A program made the position numbers and the translations under genes. Source: Gemmatimonadota bacterium (lineage in GTDB: Bacteria > Gemmatimonadota > Gemmatimonadetes > Longimicrobiales > Gaopeijiaceae). Taken from it: a stretch of DNA of 60,659 nt. The notes under the pieces are model-generated. The model saw nothing but the letters and a program-made list of their open reading frames with translations, made no database searches and was not told the origin of the DNA. Location of the stretch: the NCBI GenBank assembly GCA_022340865.1, contig JAJDNC010000149.1:1-60659 (forward strand). The letters are read 5' to 3'. Below are positions 11,188 to 19,298 of this stretch, one piece after another. The number at the start of each line of letters is the position of its first letter. Within the stretch, counting starts at the first letter, position 1.

Positions 11188-11865
11188 ATGTGCGCCGTGC
11201 CTCGGCTGCACCTGGTCACCGACGACGGCGTGCTGGAGTCCGCGGACTTCGCCCGGGTGGCCGGCTCGATTCTGGACGCCGGGGACATCGGTGAGGCGGA
11301 TGTGGCGCTGCACGTCCGCGGCCCCCACACGTCGGGGCGCCGGCTCTACGAGATCGCCTCGTCTCTGGTGGGGCCGGCCCGGGCGGTGGGCGCCCTGTTG
11401 GTGGTGAACGACCGCGTGGACGTCGCCCTCGCGGTGGGCTTGTCCGCCGTCCACCTGGGCGGGAGGTCGCTCCCGGTGGCCGAGGCACGCCGCCTTCTCC
11501 GTGGCGGTGGGTGCGTCGGAGTCTCCACGCACACCGTCGACGAGGCGGCCCGGGCGGCGGCGGAGGGCGCGCACTGGATCTTCACGGGTACGATCTACGC
11601 GACGCCCAGCCATCCCGACCGTGAGGGGTGCGGGCCCGAGGGCTTGAAGCCGGTGGTGACGGCGGCGGCGGGTACCCCGGTGGTGGCCATCGGCGGGGTC
11701 ACGCCGGAGAGGGTGGCGGAATTGGCGGCGGCCGGCGCCCACGGGGTGGCGGTGGTGCGGGGGGTGTGGCGGGCTCCGGATCCCGCTGTGGCCACGAGGG
11801 CGTATCTTGAGGCGCTGGCCGCCGCGCACGGCGGCGACCGCGCCGGGAGCGGGGAGACGTCATGA
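11188..11865 (+). CDS. thiE: Thiamine phosphate synthase (ThiE/TenI family)
   Basis: ThiE joins the pyrimidine and thiazole halves of thiamine. The 225-residue TIM barrel shows LHLVTDD at the start, VNDRVDVALAVGLSAVHLGG in the middle, GVSTHTVDEA, FTGTIYATPSH and the phosphate-binding VAIGGVTPERV. These fit the ThiE/TenI superfamily. The usual ThiE segment GLDxxxP is replaced by a short GVSTH form, so the isomerase TenI cannot be ruled out, but placement with thiS and thiG supports a thiamine role. It starts two bases after the fmt stop, and its last four bases overlap thiS in an ATGA junction. Confidence 0.82.
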   Translation: MCAVPRLHLVTDDGVLESADFARVAGSILDAGDIGEADVALHVRGPHTSGRRLYEIASSLVGPARAVGALLVVNDRVDVALAVGLSAVHLGGRSLPVAEARRLLRGGGCVGVSTHTVDEAARAAAEGAHWIFTGTIYATPSHPDREGCGPEGLKPVVTAAAGTPVVAIGGVTPERVAELAAAGAHGVAVVRGVWRAPDPAVATRAYLEALAAAHGGDRAGSGETS

Positions 11866-12080
11866 GCGACAATGCGACCATCCATGTTCACCTGAACGGC
11901 AAGGAGAGGGAGGTGGCTTCGGCGCACACCGTGCACTCCCTCATCGAGTCGTTGGAGCTGCACCCCTCGCTGGTGGTGGTGGAGCTCAACAGGGAGATCC
12001 TGCCACGGGAAGCCTACGGCGACGTGCCCGTGCGGGAAGGAGACACCATCGAGCTCGTCCACTTCGTGGGCGGGGGTTGA
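11862..12080 (+). CDS. thiS: Sulfur carrier protein ThiS
   Basis: A 72-residue ubiquitin-like protein that carries sulfur as a C-terminal thiocarboxylate for thiazole synthesis. It has the expected IHVHLNGKEREV opening, the VVVELNREILPREAY segment, and ends in the functional Gly-Gly (FVGGG). Start ATG overlaps the thiE stop. The next gene, thiG, begins five bases later. The adenylating enzyme ThiF and the dehydroglycine source (ThiH or ThiO) are not in this window. Confidence 0.93.
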   Translation: MSDNATIHVHLNGKEREVASAHTVHSLIESLELHPSLVVVELNREILPREAYGDVPVREGDTIELVHFVGGG

Positions 12081-12085
12081 GCGAT

Positions 12086-12919
12086 ATGAGCGACGTGGGC
12101 GATACGGTGGAGACAACGGTGGGAACGGTGGAGGAATCCGGGATTCTGGACGCTCCTCTGGTCATCGGCGGGCGCACCTTCAGATCACGCCTCATCGTGG
12201 GGACGGGCAAGTACGCCGACAACCGGACCATGGTGGAGGCCATCCGTGCCTCCGGCACCGAGATGGTGACGGTGGCGGTGAGACGCGTGGACCTGGACCG
12301 CACCAAGGAGGAGGGGATCCTGTATCACCTCAGCCCCGACGAGTTCTTCCTCCTGGCCAACACGGCCGGTTGCTACACCGCCGAAGACGCCGTGCGCTAC
12401 GCGCGTCTGGCCAGGGCTGCGGGCTTCAACGAGTGGATCAAGCTGGAGGTCATCGGCGATCAGACCACGCTGCTCCCCGACGTCGCGGCGACCCTGGAGG
12501 CGGCCCGGACCCTGGCCGCCGAGGGATTCAAGGTCATGGCGTACACCAACGACGACCTCGTCACCGCGTTGCGCCTGGAGGAAGCGGGATGCGTGGCGGT
12601 CATGCCGCTGGCGAGCCCCATCGGGTCGGGTCTCGGCGTCGTGAACCCGTACTTCATCCGCGAGATCAAGCGGCGCCTCGAGGTCCCGGTGATCGTCGAC
12701 GCCGGAGTGGGCACCGCCTCGGACGCGTGTGTGACCATGGAGCAGGGGGTGGACGGCATCCTCATGAACACGGCCCTCGCCGCGGCGGACGACCCCGTAC
12801 GCATGGCACACGCCATGCGACACGCCATCCTCGCCGGGCGTCTGGCCTATCTGGCCGGACGCATGCCGTCCCGTGAGATCGCGGTGCCTTCCTCGCCTGT
12901 CACGGGGATGCTGGACTGA
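12086..12919 (+). CDS. thiG: Thiazole synthase ThiG
   Basis: ThiG condenses 1-deoxy-xylulose-5-phosphate, dehydroglycine and ThiS-thiocarboxylate into the thiazole phosphate. The 277-residue barrel includes RLIVGTGKY, the FNEWIKLEVIGD strand with the Schiff-base lysine Lys119, PLASPIGSGLGV and DAGVGTASDA, all characteristic. Residues 1-22 form an acidic extension ahead of the core, which is slightly longer than in many homologues. The gene ends 47 bases before the annotated rsmB start, but the rsmB reading frame is open across the junction. Confidence 0.96.
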   Translation: MSDVGDTVETTVGTVEESGILDAPLVIGGRTFRSRLIVGTGKYADNRTMVEAIRASGTEMVTVAVRRVDLDRTKEEGILYHLSPDEFFLLANTAGCYTAEDAVRYARLARAAGFNEWIKLEVIGDQTTLLPDVAATLEAARTLAAEGFKVMAYTNDDLVTALRLEEAGCVAVMPLASPIGSGLGVVNPYFIREIKRRLEVPVIVDAGVGTASDACVTMEQGVDGILMNTALAAADDPVRMAHAMRHAILAGRLAYLAGRMPSREIAVPSSPVTGMLD

Positions 12920-12966
12920 GAACGGGCGGCGGACAGGTCACCGAGACGCGCGCGGCAGCTCTCCGG

Positions 12967-14232
12967 GTGGCGCTGGAGGTCGCCCGGGGGCTGAGGCTCG
13001 ACGTCTCCTTCGGGCGCATCGCCGCGAGGCTCTCGTCCCGGGATCGCGCCTTCGTCCACGAGATGGCCTACGGGACGTCCCGTCTGCGGGGACGCCTGGA
13101 CCATCTGCTGGCTCGCCGCGTGGACCGCGGTCTCGAGCGTCTGGACCCCGGTGTCCACGAGATCCTCAGGCTGGGCGCCTACCAGGTCCTGTACATGAGG
13201 GGGGTGCCTCGCTACGCGGCGGTGTCGCAGGCGGTGGCCCAGGCCCGGGGGCTGGCGGGCGCCGGGGCGGCAGGCCTCGTGAACGCCGTGCTGCGTGGTG
13301 TCGCGGACGACGGCGACTCCCTGGCTCTCTTTCCGGACCCCGAGGGGGACCCGACGGGCTTTCTGTCGACGTGGGGCTCGCATCCCCGGTGGCTGGTGGA
13401 GCGCTGGCTGGAGCGCTGGACGCCGGAGGAGGTGCACGCCCTGGTGGATGCCGACAACAGCCGTCCGGGGGTGTTCCTCCTGCCCCTGGAGGCGACGCCG
13501 GAGGAGGCGGTGGAGGCCCTGGAGGCCGCCGGCGTCGGGGCGGAGCCGGTGGGGCGGGGGACCGCGTGCGTGCGTCTCGCCGCCGGCGTGGACCCCGCGA
13601 GGGCCGTGGGTGTGCTACCGTCGGTCATCCAGGATCCCGGAGCGAGCCTGGTGGCTCGCTACGCCGATCCCGATCCGGGCATGGAGGTTGCAGACCTGTG
13701 CGCAGCCCCCGGCGGGAAGGCGCTCGCCCTGTCGTGCCGGGCATCCTATACTCTGGCCGCGGATCGTTCGGAGGTGCGCATGCGCATCGTTCGAGACAAC
13801 GCGGCGCGCACCGGCCGCAGGCTGGGGCTCGTCGTCGCCGACGCGCGTCGACCTCCACTTCGCGAGATGTCCACTGTGATCGTGGACGTTCCCTGTACCG
13901 GGACGGGCACGCTGCGAAGGCACCCCGACGGACGGTGGCGCATCGGGCCGGCCTCGATCCGTGAGATGGCACCGCTGCAGCAGGACATCCTCGACTCCTG
14001 TGCGAGTCTGGTGCCTGTGGGCGGCCTGCTGGTGTATTCGACGTGTTCTCTCGAGCCGGAGGAAAACGAGGAACAGGTGGACGGGTTCCTTCGCAGGCAT
14101 GCGGACTTCCGCATACAGACCACAGACACGGTTCCCGGGGAGTACCTGGACGACGACGACCGCCTGCTGGTGCTGCCACAGAAGAGCGGCTTTGACGGCG
14201 CGTTCGCCGCGCGATTGAGGAGAGCGGGGTGA
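12967..14232 (+). CDS. rsmB: 16S rRNA (cytosine-967-C5)-methyltransferase RsmB (Sun)
   Basis: RsmB methylates C967 of 16S rRNA with S-adenosylmethionine. The N-terminal NusB-like domain covers about 1-130 and the Rossmann methyltransferase domain about 215-421. LCAAPGGK binds S-adenosylmethionine, and the two catalytic cysteines are Cys310 (DVPCTGTG) and Cys360 (YSTCS). The GTG at 12967 is the first ordinary start in this frame after the stop at 12874. However, the family's N-terminal pattern (RAAALRVALEVARG) starts earlier, at about 12949. The true start may therefore be a non-standard codon such as the CTG at 12916, which overlaps the thiG stop. The last four bases overlap the PASTA gene (GTGA). 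Confidence 0.93.
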   Translation: MALEVARGLRLDVSFGRIAARLSSRDRAFVHEMAYGTSRLRGRLDHLLARRVDRGLERLDPGVHEILRLGAYQVLYMRGVPRYAAVSQAVAQARGLAGAGAAGLVNAVLRGVADDGDSLALFPDPEGDPTGFLSTWGSHPRWLVERWLERWTPEEVHALVDADNSRPGVFLLPLEATPEEAVEALEAAGVGAEPVGRGTACVRLAAGVDPARAVGVLPSVIQDPGASLVARYADPDPGMEVADLCAAPGGKALALSCRASYTLAADRSEVRMRIVRDNAARTGRRLGLVVADARRPPLREMSTVIVDVPCTGTGTLRRHPDGRWRIGPASIREMAPLQQDILDSCASLVPVGGLLVYSTCSLEPEENEEQVDGFLRRHADFRIQTTDTVPGEYLDDDDRLLVLPQKSGFDGAFAARLRRAG

Positions 14233-15065
14233 AGCTCGGAGGGTCGCTCCGGCGGACCCGGAGGCGGCATGCGGGAGCGTCGCAGGAGGAGCCCCGCTCC
14301 CGGTGGAGCCGTGCGGGAGGCCGGCGCGGCGGCCGTGGACGCGTGGGCTGGGGCCGCGTCGTGCTGTGGGCGCTCGGGCTGGGCGTGGTCGGCTGGGGAG
14401 GCGCATACGTGGTGGCCACCCGCATTCTCTTCCCTGCGCCGCCGCCGCCCCCGGGCCTCATCCAGGTGCCGGACCTGCGCGGTCTGGAGGTGGACACCGC
14501 CGCTCAACGCCTGGCGGACGCGGGCCTGCACCTCGGCGCCGTGGACTCGCTTCGGCACCCGACGGTGGCGCCGGGCCTGATCCTCGGGCAGGCTCCCCTG
14601 CCCGGGCAGCTCGCCCTCCCCGGCACCTCCGTCCGGGTCACGCGCAGCCTCGGGCCGCAGCGGGCCGCCGTGCCCGACGTGGCCGGGGTGACCCTCGATC
14701 GCGCCCGTGTGGTGCTCGAGACCAGCGGCTTCGTGGTGAAGGTGGACTCGACGACGGCCGACGTGCCCCGCGGTCGGGTCATCGCCATGGACCCGCCCGC
14801 CGACTCCATGGTCGCGCTTCCCGGCCAGGTCCGGCTCACGGTGAGCCTGGGCCCGCCCCTGGTGCCCATGCCGTCGGTCCTGGGCATGGACGAGGCCGCG
14901 GCCCGCGCGGTGTTGGATTCCCTCGGGCTGGTGGTAGGCAAGGTCCAGGAGGTGTTTCGCTTCGGCCGCGACCAGGGCATCGTAGTAGAGCAGGAACCGC
15001 CTGCCGACAGCCTGCTGGAGCGTGGCAGCGCCGTACGCCTGTCGATAGGTCGGCGGGGAGGGTAG
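14229..15065 (+). CDS. Stand-alone PASTA-domain membrane protein
   Basis: A 278-residue protein with a very basic cytoplasmic N-terminus (1-42), one transmembrane helix at about 43-65, a proline hinge (70-76), and three PASTA repeats at about 80-142, 146-208 and 212-275, each starting with a V-P-x-hydrophobic-x-G pattern and ending in a beta strand before SLG or SIG. PASTA domains bind muropeptides or lipid II fragments. There is no kinase or penicillin-binding domain. In many Gram-positive bacteria the order def-fmt-rsmB-phosphatase-PASTA kinase is conserved, so this gene occupies the position of the kinase but keeps only the sensor half. Start GTG overlaps the rsmB stop. Confidence 0.9.
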   Translation: MKLGGSLRRTRRRHAGASQEEPRSRWSRAGGRRGGRGRVGWGRVVLWALGLGVVGWGGAYVVATRILFPAPPPPPGLIQVPDLRGLEVDTAAQRLADAGLHLGAVDSLRHPTVAPGLILGQAPLPGQLALPGTSVRVTRSLGPQRAAVPDVAGVTLDRARVVLETSGFVVKVDSTTADVPRGRVIAMDPPADSMVALPGQVRLTVSLGPPLVPMPSVLGMDEAAARAVLDSLGLVVGKVQEVFRFGRDQGIVVEQEPPADSLLERGSAVRLSIGRRGG

Positions 15066-15099
15066 GCCTGTCCCCCTACGGACATCCGAGGAGAATCAG

Positions 15100-15603
15100 A
15101 TGAAGCGTCGTGTGCCAAGCCTACGCGTGCTCGCTCTCGCGCCCCTCTTCGCGGCGGCCGCCATCGCCTTCGCGGCGCCGGGCGCTCAGGGGCAGGTCAA
15201 CTTCGGCATTCATGTCGCCAGAGCCAGCAAGACCGTGAACGGAGCCGCCAACGGGCTGGGAGCCAGCTTCGATCTGAAGTTCCCGGCGCTGCCCGTGGAC
15301 GTCATGGTGGCGGGAGACTACTTCTGGCCCAACTGCGGCACCGACACGGGCTGCTCCTACATGGGGGGCGGCGCCGACGTCCACTTCGCGCTCCCGTTCC
15401 CGGTTCTGCACCCGTATGCGCTGGGCGGCGTGGTGGTGCGCAGGGCCAAGGCGGACAGCGCGGCCACCGCGGTCAGCAACGACGGCCTGGCGCTGGGGGT
15501 GGGAGTGAGCCTGCAGGGAGTGGCGCTGGGGGCCTACGGTGAGCTCCGGTACGAGTTCGTGCCCTCGCATCCGGTCGTGTTCAGGATCGGCATCCGATTC
15601 TGA
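15100..15603 (+). CDS. Small outer-membrane beta-barrel-like protein, secreted
   Basis: A 167-residue protein with a clear signal peptide (about 1-32, ending GAQGQ) and a good AGGAG ribosome-binding site before the ATG. The mature part alternates hydrophobic and polar residues as in membrane-spanning strands, for example VDVMVAGDYFW and VRRAKA, and ends in RIGIRF with a terminal phenylalanine, typical of Omp-type barrels. A pair of cysteines lies near residues 76 and 82. The size fits a small barrel of about eight strands. No named family is recognised, and its relation to the flanking genes is not evident. Confidence 0.75.
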   Translation: MKRRVPSLRVLALAPLFAAAAIAFAAPGAQGQVNFGIHVARASKTVNGAANGLGASFDLKFPALPVDVMVAGDYFWPNCGTDTGCSYMGGGADVHFALPFPVLHPYALGGVVVRRAKADSAATAVSNDGLALGVGVSLQGVALGAYGELRYEFVPSHPVVFRIGIRF

Positions 15604-15678
15604 GCGCGACCTCGGAGGGTGCGCGCCGTCCCGGATCGCCGGATGCGCGCCGCGCCTTTTCCCCTAGGGTCGGATTCC

Positions 15679-15684
15679 TAGATT
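15679..15684 (+). promoter_or_regulatory. Candidate -10 element (TAGATT) upstream of the thioredoxin gene
   Basis: TAGATT lies in the 214-base gap between the barrel gene and the TlpA-type gene and fits the TAnnTT pattern seen at other starts in this window. It would give a leader of roughly 125 bases. No clear terminator for the previous operon is visible in the gap. Confidence 0.3.
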
Positions 15685-15817
15685 CCATGCGGGTTTTCGG
15701 CCGTGGGCCGGAGGCCCGTCGCCGGGGTCGTCTCCAGGGAACAAAGGCCACGGGGCACCGTAGCATCAGTGATCCATCGTACGGCGGCGCGAAGGTGCTC
15801 AACGCGAAGGTCATGCC

Positions 15818-16378
15818 ATGAAGTTCAAGCTCGTCCGGTCCCCCTATTTCTGGGCCATCGTCGCCGTCGCGGCGGTGGTGGGCGTCGCCTGGAAGGGCAG
15901 GGACAGCTACCAGGCCGTCACCACCGGCGCCCGCGCGCCGAACTTCACGGTCTACAACATGAAGGGCGACACGGTGTCTCTCGCCGACTTCGCCGGCAAG
16001 GTCGTGATGGTGAACATCTGGGCCACCTGGTGCGACCCGTGCAAGAAGGAGGTCCCGTCCATCGAGCGCCTGTACAACGCCTTCAAGGACCATCCGGACT
16101 TCCAGATCATGGCCGTGAGCGTCGACGCGAACCCGGGGAAGTTCGACGCGGACGGCCACCCCGGGGGAAACCTGACGGCCTTCGCCAAGAAGTACGGCCT
16201 CACGTTCCCCATCTTCCACGACCCGTCGGGTAAGATCGAGGACCTGTACCAGACCACCGGGATTCCCGAGACCTTCATCGTCGGCCGTGACGGGATCATC
16301 TACCGCAAGGTCGCCGGCGGAACGAACTGGGATGCCCCCGAGAACCGGGCGCTGGTACGCCGCCTGCTTGCCGGCTGA
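15818..16378 (+). CDS. Membrane-anchored TlpA/ResA-type thiol-disulfide oxidoreductase
   Basis: The 186-residue protein has an N-terminal transmembrane anchor (about 10-26) and a periplasmic thioredoxin fold. The active site is WCDPC with Cys72 and Cys75, followed by the cis-proline region TGIPETFIVGRDG near 147-159. This architecture is that of TlpA/ResA/CcmG proteins, which reduce cysteines of apocytochrome c or other exported proteins. No cytochrome maturation gene is adjacent, so the substrate is open. The small downstream spacing (12 bases) suggests it is cotranscribed with the YbbR gene. Confidence 0.9.
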   Translation: MKFKLVRSPYFWAIVAVAAVVGVAWKGRDSYQAVTTGARAPNFTVYNMKGDTVSLADFAGKVVMVNIWATWCDPCKKEVPSIERLYNAFKDHPDFQIMAVSVDANPGKFDADGHPGGNLTAFAKKYGLTFPIFHDPSGKIEDLYQTTGIPETFIVGRDGIIYRKVAGGTNWDAPENRALVRRLLAG

Positions 16379-16390
16379 CCGAGGGCATCG

Positions 16391-17365
16391 TTGCTTCCCC
16401 GGGCGCTCATCCACAACTGGAGGCTGAAGCTCGCCGCGCTCGGCCTCTCGGTGTTGCTGTGGGCGCTCGTCCAGACGGAGCCACGAAACGCCGAGACGCT
16501 CTCGGCCATCCCTGTGGACGTCATGCTCACCGATACGGCTTGGGCGCTCGCCGGCCCGCCGCAGCCACGTACGGTGGAGCTGCGTCTGAGCGGGCCGACG
16601 GGGGAGATCATCCGCCTGGCCCGCGAGGGCACGGCGGTCCGCATCCCCATCGGCGAGGTGGGCTCGAACGACACCACGGTGACCCTCCACCGCGACTGGG
16701 TGGAGTTGGGTAACGACCGGGGCATCTCGGTGGAGTCGGTGACGCCACCCAGCGTGCACATCGCATTCGAGTCGGCAGTGTCGCGGGCCGTGCCCCTCGC
16801 GCTGGAGGTGAAGGGAGCGTTGCCCGAGCGGCTGGCCCTGGCGAGCCCCATCGGCCTCAATCCGCAGCTGGTGCGCGTCCGCGGACCGGCGAGCCGTGTC
16901 GAAGGACTCGATTCCATTCCCCTGAAGCCTCTGGATCTCAGCCGGGTGAACGCGTCGGGGGTCTTCGAGGTCCAGGTGGACACCACCGGTCTGGGCGGCG
17001 GCCGGGTCACCCCACCCACCGCCACGGTAGGGGTGCGCGTCGACGAGAAGATCGAGCGCACGCTCTCGGGCGTTCCCGTCCTGCTGCAGGCCGCCACCGG
17101 CGATCCGACGCTCTCGGTGGCTCCGGACACGATCTCCGTCACCCTCCGGGGAGCCCGCACGCTGGTTGACGCCGTGAATGCGGGAGACCTGGGAGCGTGG
17201 GTGACGTCGGAGCTGGTGAAGGGGATGGCGAAGGGTGAGGAGCGACACGTGCCCGTGAGGATCGAGGGCGTGCCCGACCTGGTGTCCGCGCAGCCCGCCA
17301 CCGACATGGTCACGGTGCGCCGCGCCCCCGCGGGAGGGGGCGAAGGCCACCCCGGGAGGAGATAG
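16391..17365 (+). CDS. YbbR-domain (CdaR-like) membrane-anchored protein
   Basis: The 324-residue protein begins at TTG behind a GAGGG site. It has NWRLKLAALGLSVLLWALV (about 8-26), the typical YbbR membrane anchor, then repeated YbbR-like beta domains to about residue 310. YbbR proteins (CdaR in Firmicutes) usually regulate the diadenylate cyclase CdaA encoded next to them. No CdaA/DisA_N gene is found in this window, so the partner is either elsewhere or absent. The tail after about 312 is Gly/Arg-rich. It precedes tsaD by six bases. Confidence 0.87.
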   Translation: MLPRALIHNWRLKLAALGLSVLLWALVQTEPRNAETLSAIPVDVMLTDTAWALAGPPQPRTVELRLSGPTGEIIRLAREGTAVRIPIGEVGSNDTTVTLHRDWVELGNDRGISVESVTPPSVHIAFESAVSRAVPLALEVKGALPERLALASPIGLNPQLVRVRGPASRVEGLDSIPLKPLDLSRVNASGVFEVQVDTTGLGGGRVTPPTATVGVRVDEKIERTLSGVPVLLQAATGDPTLSVAPDTISVTLRGARTLVDAVNAGDLGAWVTSELVKGMAKGEERHVPVRIEGVPDLVSAQPATDMVTVRRAPAGGGEGHPGRR

Positions 17366-17371
17366 TCCGCC

Positions 17372-18427
17372 GTGCCGACCCGACCCGTCGTCCTGGGGGT
17401 CGAGACCTCGTGCGACGAGACCTCGGTGGCCGTTCTGGACGGTGACAATCGCATTCTGGGCCACGTCATCCTCTCCCAGGACGAGCACAAGGTATTCGGG
17501 GGCGTCGTGCCGGAGCTCGCCGCCCGGGCCCACCTTCAGAAGATCGACGCGGTGGCCCGTGAGGCGCTGGCCGAAGCCCGCGTCGGCATGGACGAGATCG
17601 ACCTCTTCGGGGTGACGGCGGGACCCGGGCTCATCGGGGCGCTCCTGGTGGGCGTGTGCTGGAGCAAGGCCGTGGCCTACGCTCTGGGAAGGCCCCTGGT
17701 GGCGGTCCATCACATGGAGGCCCACCTCTTCGGGCCGTCGCTGGAGGATGCCGAGGCCCATCCGCCCTTCATCGGACTCTTGGTCTCCGGTGGGCACACG
17801 CTGCTGCTGCACGCCCGGGAATGGGGGCACTACCGGCTTCTGGGTCGCACCCGCGACGACGCCGCCGGGGAGGCCTTCGACAAGGTGGCGAAGCTGCTGG
17901 GACTCGCGTATCCGGGCGGCCCCGAGATCGAGCGTCTGGCCCGGGAGGGTGATCCCACCCGACACCGGCTGCCCCGACCCATGCTCCGGGGTGGCCAGTC
18001 GCCCGCCGACGCCGACTACTACGACTTCTCCTTCAGTGGCCTCAAGACGGCGGTGGTGGAGCTCACGCGGCGTGTGGAGGGCGAGGGCGCCCTGGGGGTG
18101 GAGCGAGCGCATATCGCCGCCGGCTTTCAGGCGGCCGCCGTGGACGTGCTGGCGTCGAAGACGATGCGGGCCGTGGAGGAGACGGGGTGCGAGCGCGTGC
18201 TGCTGGGCGGCGGCGTGAGCGCCAACGGGCCGCTCCGGGATGAGCTGCGCCGCCGTCTCGGACGCCATGGGCGCCTCTTCCACGCATCCCCCCGCCTCTC
18301 CCTGGACAACGGGGCCATGGTCGCGCGCACGGCCCGCTTTCGCTACGACGTGGGCCAGACCTCGCCGCCCGAGACGACCGCCGCGCCGGATCTCCCCTTT
18401 CCCGGTCTCGTGAACGGGATGAGCTGA
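17372..18427 (+). CDS. tsaD: tRNA N6-adenosine threonylcarbamoyltransferase TsaD
   Basis: TsaD transfers the threonylcarbamoyl group to A37 of ANN-decoding tRNAs, with TsaB and TsaE. The 351-residue ASKHA-fold protein shows GVETSCDETSVAV at the start, the metal-binding HMEAH (His114 and His118), LVSGGHT, GEAFDKVAKLLGL and the C-terminal DNGAMVA. GTG start with an upstream GGAGGAG. tsaB and tsaE are not present here. lgt starts five bases after its stop. Confidence 0.97.
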   Translation: MPTRPVVLGVETSCDETSVAVLDGDNRILGHVILSQDEHKVFGGVVPELAARAHLQKIDAVAREALAEARVGMDEIDLFGVTAGPGLIGALLVGVCWSKAVAYALGRPLVAVHHMEAHLFGPSLEDAEAHPPFIGLLVSGGHTLLLHAREWGHYRLLGRTRDDAAGEAFDKVAKLLGLAYPGGPEIERLAREGDPTRHRLPRPMLRGGQSPADADYYDFSFSGLKTAVVELTRRVEGEGALGVERAHIAAGFQAAAVDVLASKTMRAVEETGCERVLLGGGVSANGPLRDELRRRLGRHGRLFHASPRLSLDNGAMVARTARFRYDVGQTSPPETTAAPDLPFPGLVNGMS

Positions 18428-18432
18428 GCGCC

Positions 18433-19290
18433 ATGTATCCAACCCTCTTCAAGCTGCCCCAGTGGCTCCCCATCCTGGGGGGACAACCCATCACCTCCTT
18501 CGGCGTGATGATGCTGCTGGCCTTCGTGACCGCCGGCTACGTGACCCGAGCCGAGCTGGGGCGCGTCGGAGAGGATCCGGAAAAGGCGTGGGATCTGGTC
18601 TTCATGGCGGTGGTGGGCGGCATCATCGGGGCCAAGGTCTACTACATCCTGCTCAACTACCCCCGGCTCATGACGGACCCGGCGGGGCTGATATTCGCCA
18701 GGGGCGGCCTGGTGTGGTACGGCGGCTTCCTGCTGGCCACGGCCGCCGTGATCTGGGAGATCCGCAGACGGAAGCTACCCCTTGCGCAGACGGCCGACGT
18801 GGTGGCACCGGCGCTGGCCATCGCCTACGCGGTGGGGCGCGTCGGGTGCTTTCTCGTGGGGGACGACTGGGGGCGACCCACCGACTCGTGGCTGGGGATC
18901 CGATTCCCCCACGGGACGCCGCCGACGAGCGTGGAAGCGATCCAGCGGGACTTCCACCTCACGGTGGATCCGCATCTCGTGGCGAAGTACGGCCAGATCG
19001 TGCCCGTCTACCCGACCCAGCTCTTCGAGATCGGGCTGTCCACGCTGATCTTCTTCGTGCTCTGGAAGCTGCGCCGCCACGACCGGCAGAAGGGGTGGCT
19101 CTTCATGCTGTGGCTCACCCTCGCGGGCCTCGAGCGCTTCCTGGTGGAGTTCCTCCGGGCGAAGGACGACCGCTTCGTCGGGATGCTGACGCTGGCGCAG
19201 ATCATCAGCCTCGGCGCCATCGCCGTGGGTGTCGCGGGCATGGTGCGTACGTCCCGTCGGTCCAACGACCGCGAGACGGTTCCGGCCTGA
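18433..19290 (+). CDS. lgt: Prolipoprotein diacylglyceryl transferase
   Basis: Lgt attaches diacylglycerol to the lipobox cysteine of prolipoproteins in the inner membrane. The 285-residue protein has about seven hydrophobic segments and the Lgt signature region GRVGCFLVGDDWGRPTD (about 136-152), plus FARGGLVWYGGF with the conserved Y-G-G. FEIGLSTLIFFVLW and LERFLVEFLRAKDDRF match the family C-terminus. The signature has FLVGD where FINGE is common, still compatible with function. Several proteins in the window (33748-38431 and 51751) carry lipoboxes that it would modify. Confidence 0.95.
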   Translation: MYPTLFKLPQWLPILGGQPITSFGVMMLLAFVTAGYVTRAELGRVGEDPEKAWDLVFMAVVGGIIGAKVYYILLNYPRLMTDPAGLIFARGGLVWYGGFLLATAAVIWEIRRRKLPLAQTADVVAPALAIAYAVGRVGCFLVGDDWGRPTDSWLGIRFPHGTPPTSVEAIQRDFHLTVDPHLVAKYGQIVPVYPTQLFEIGLSTLIFFVLWKLRRHDRQKGWLFMLWLTLAGLERFLVEFLRAKDDRFVGMLTLAQIISLGAIAVGVAGMVRTSRRSNDRETVPA

Positions 19291-19298
19291 GAGGTATC

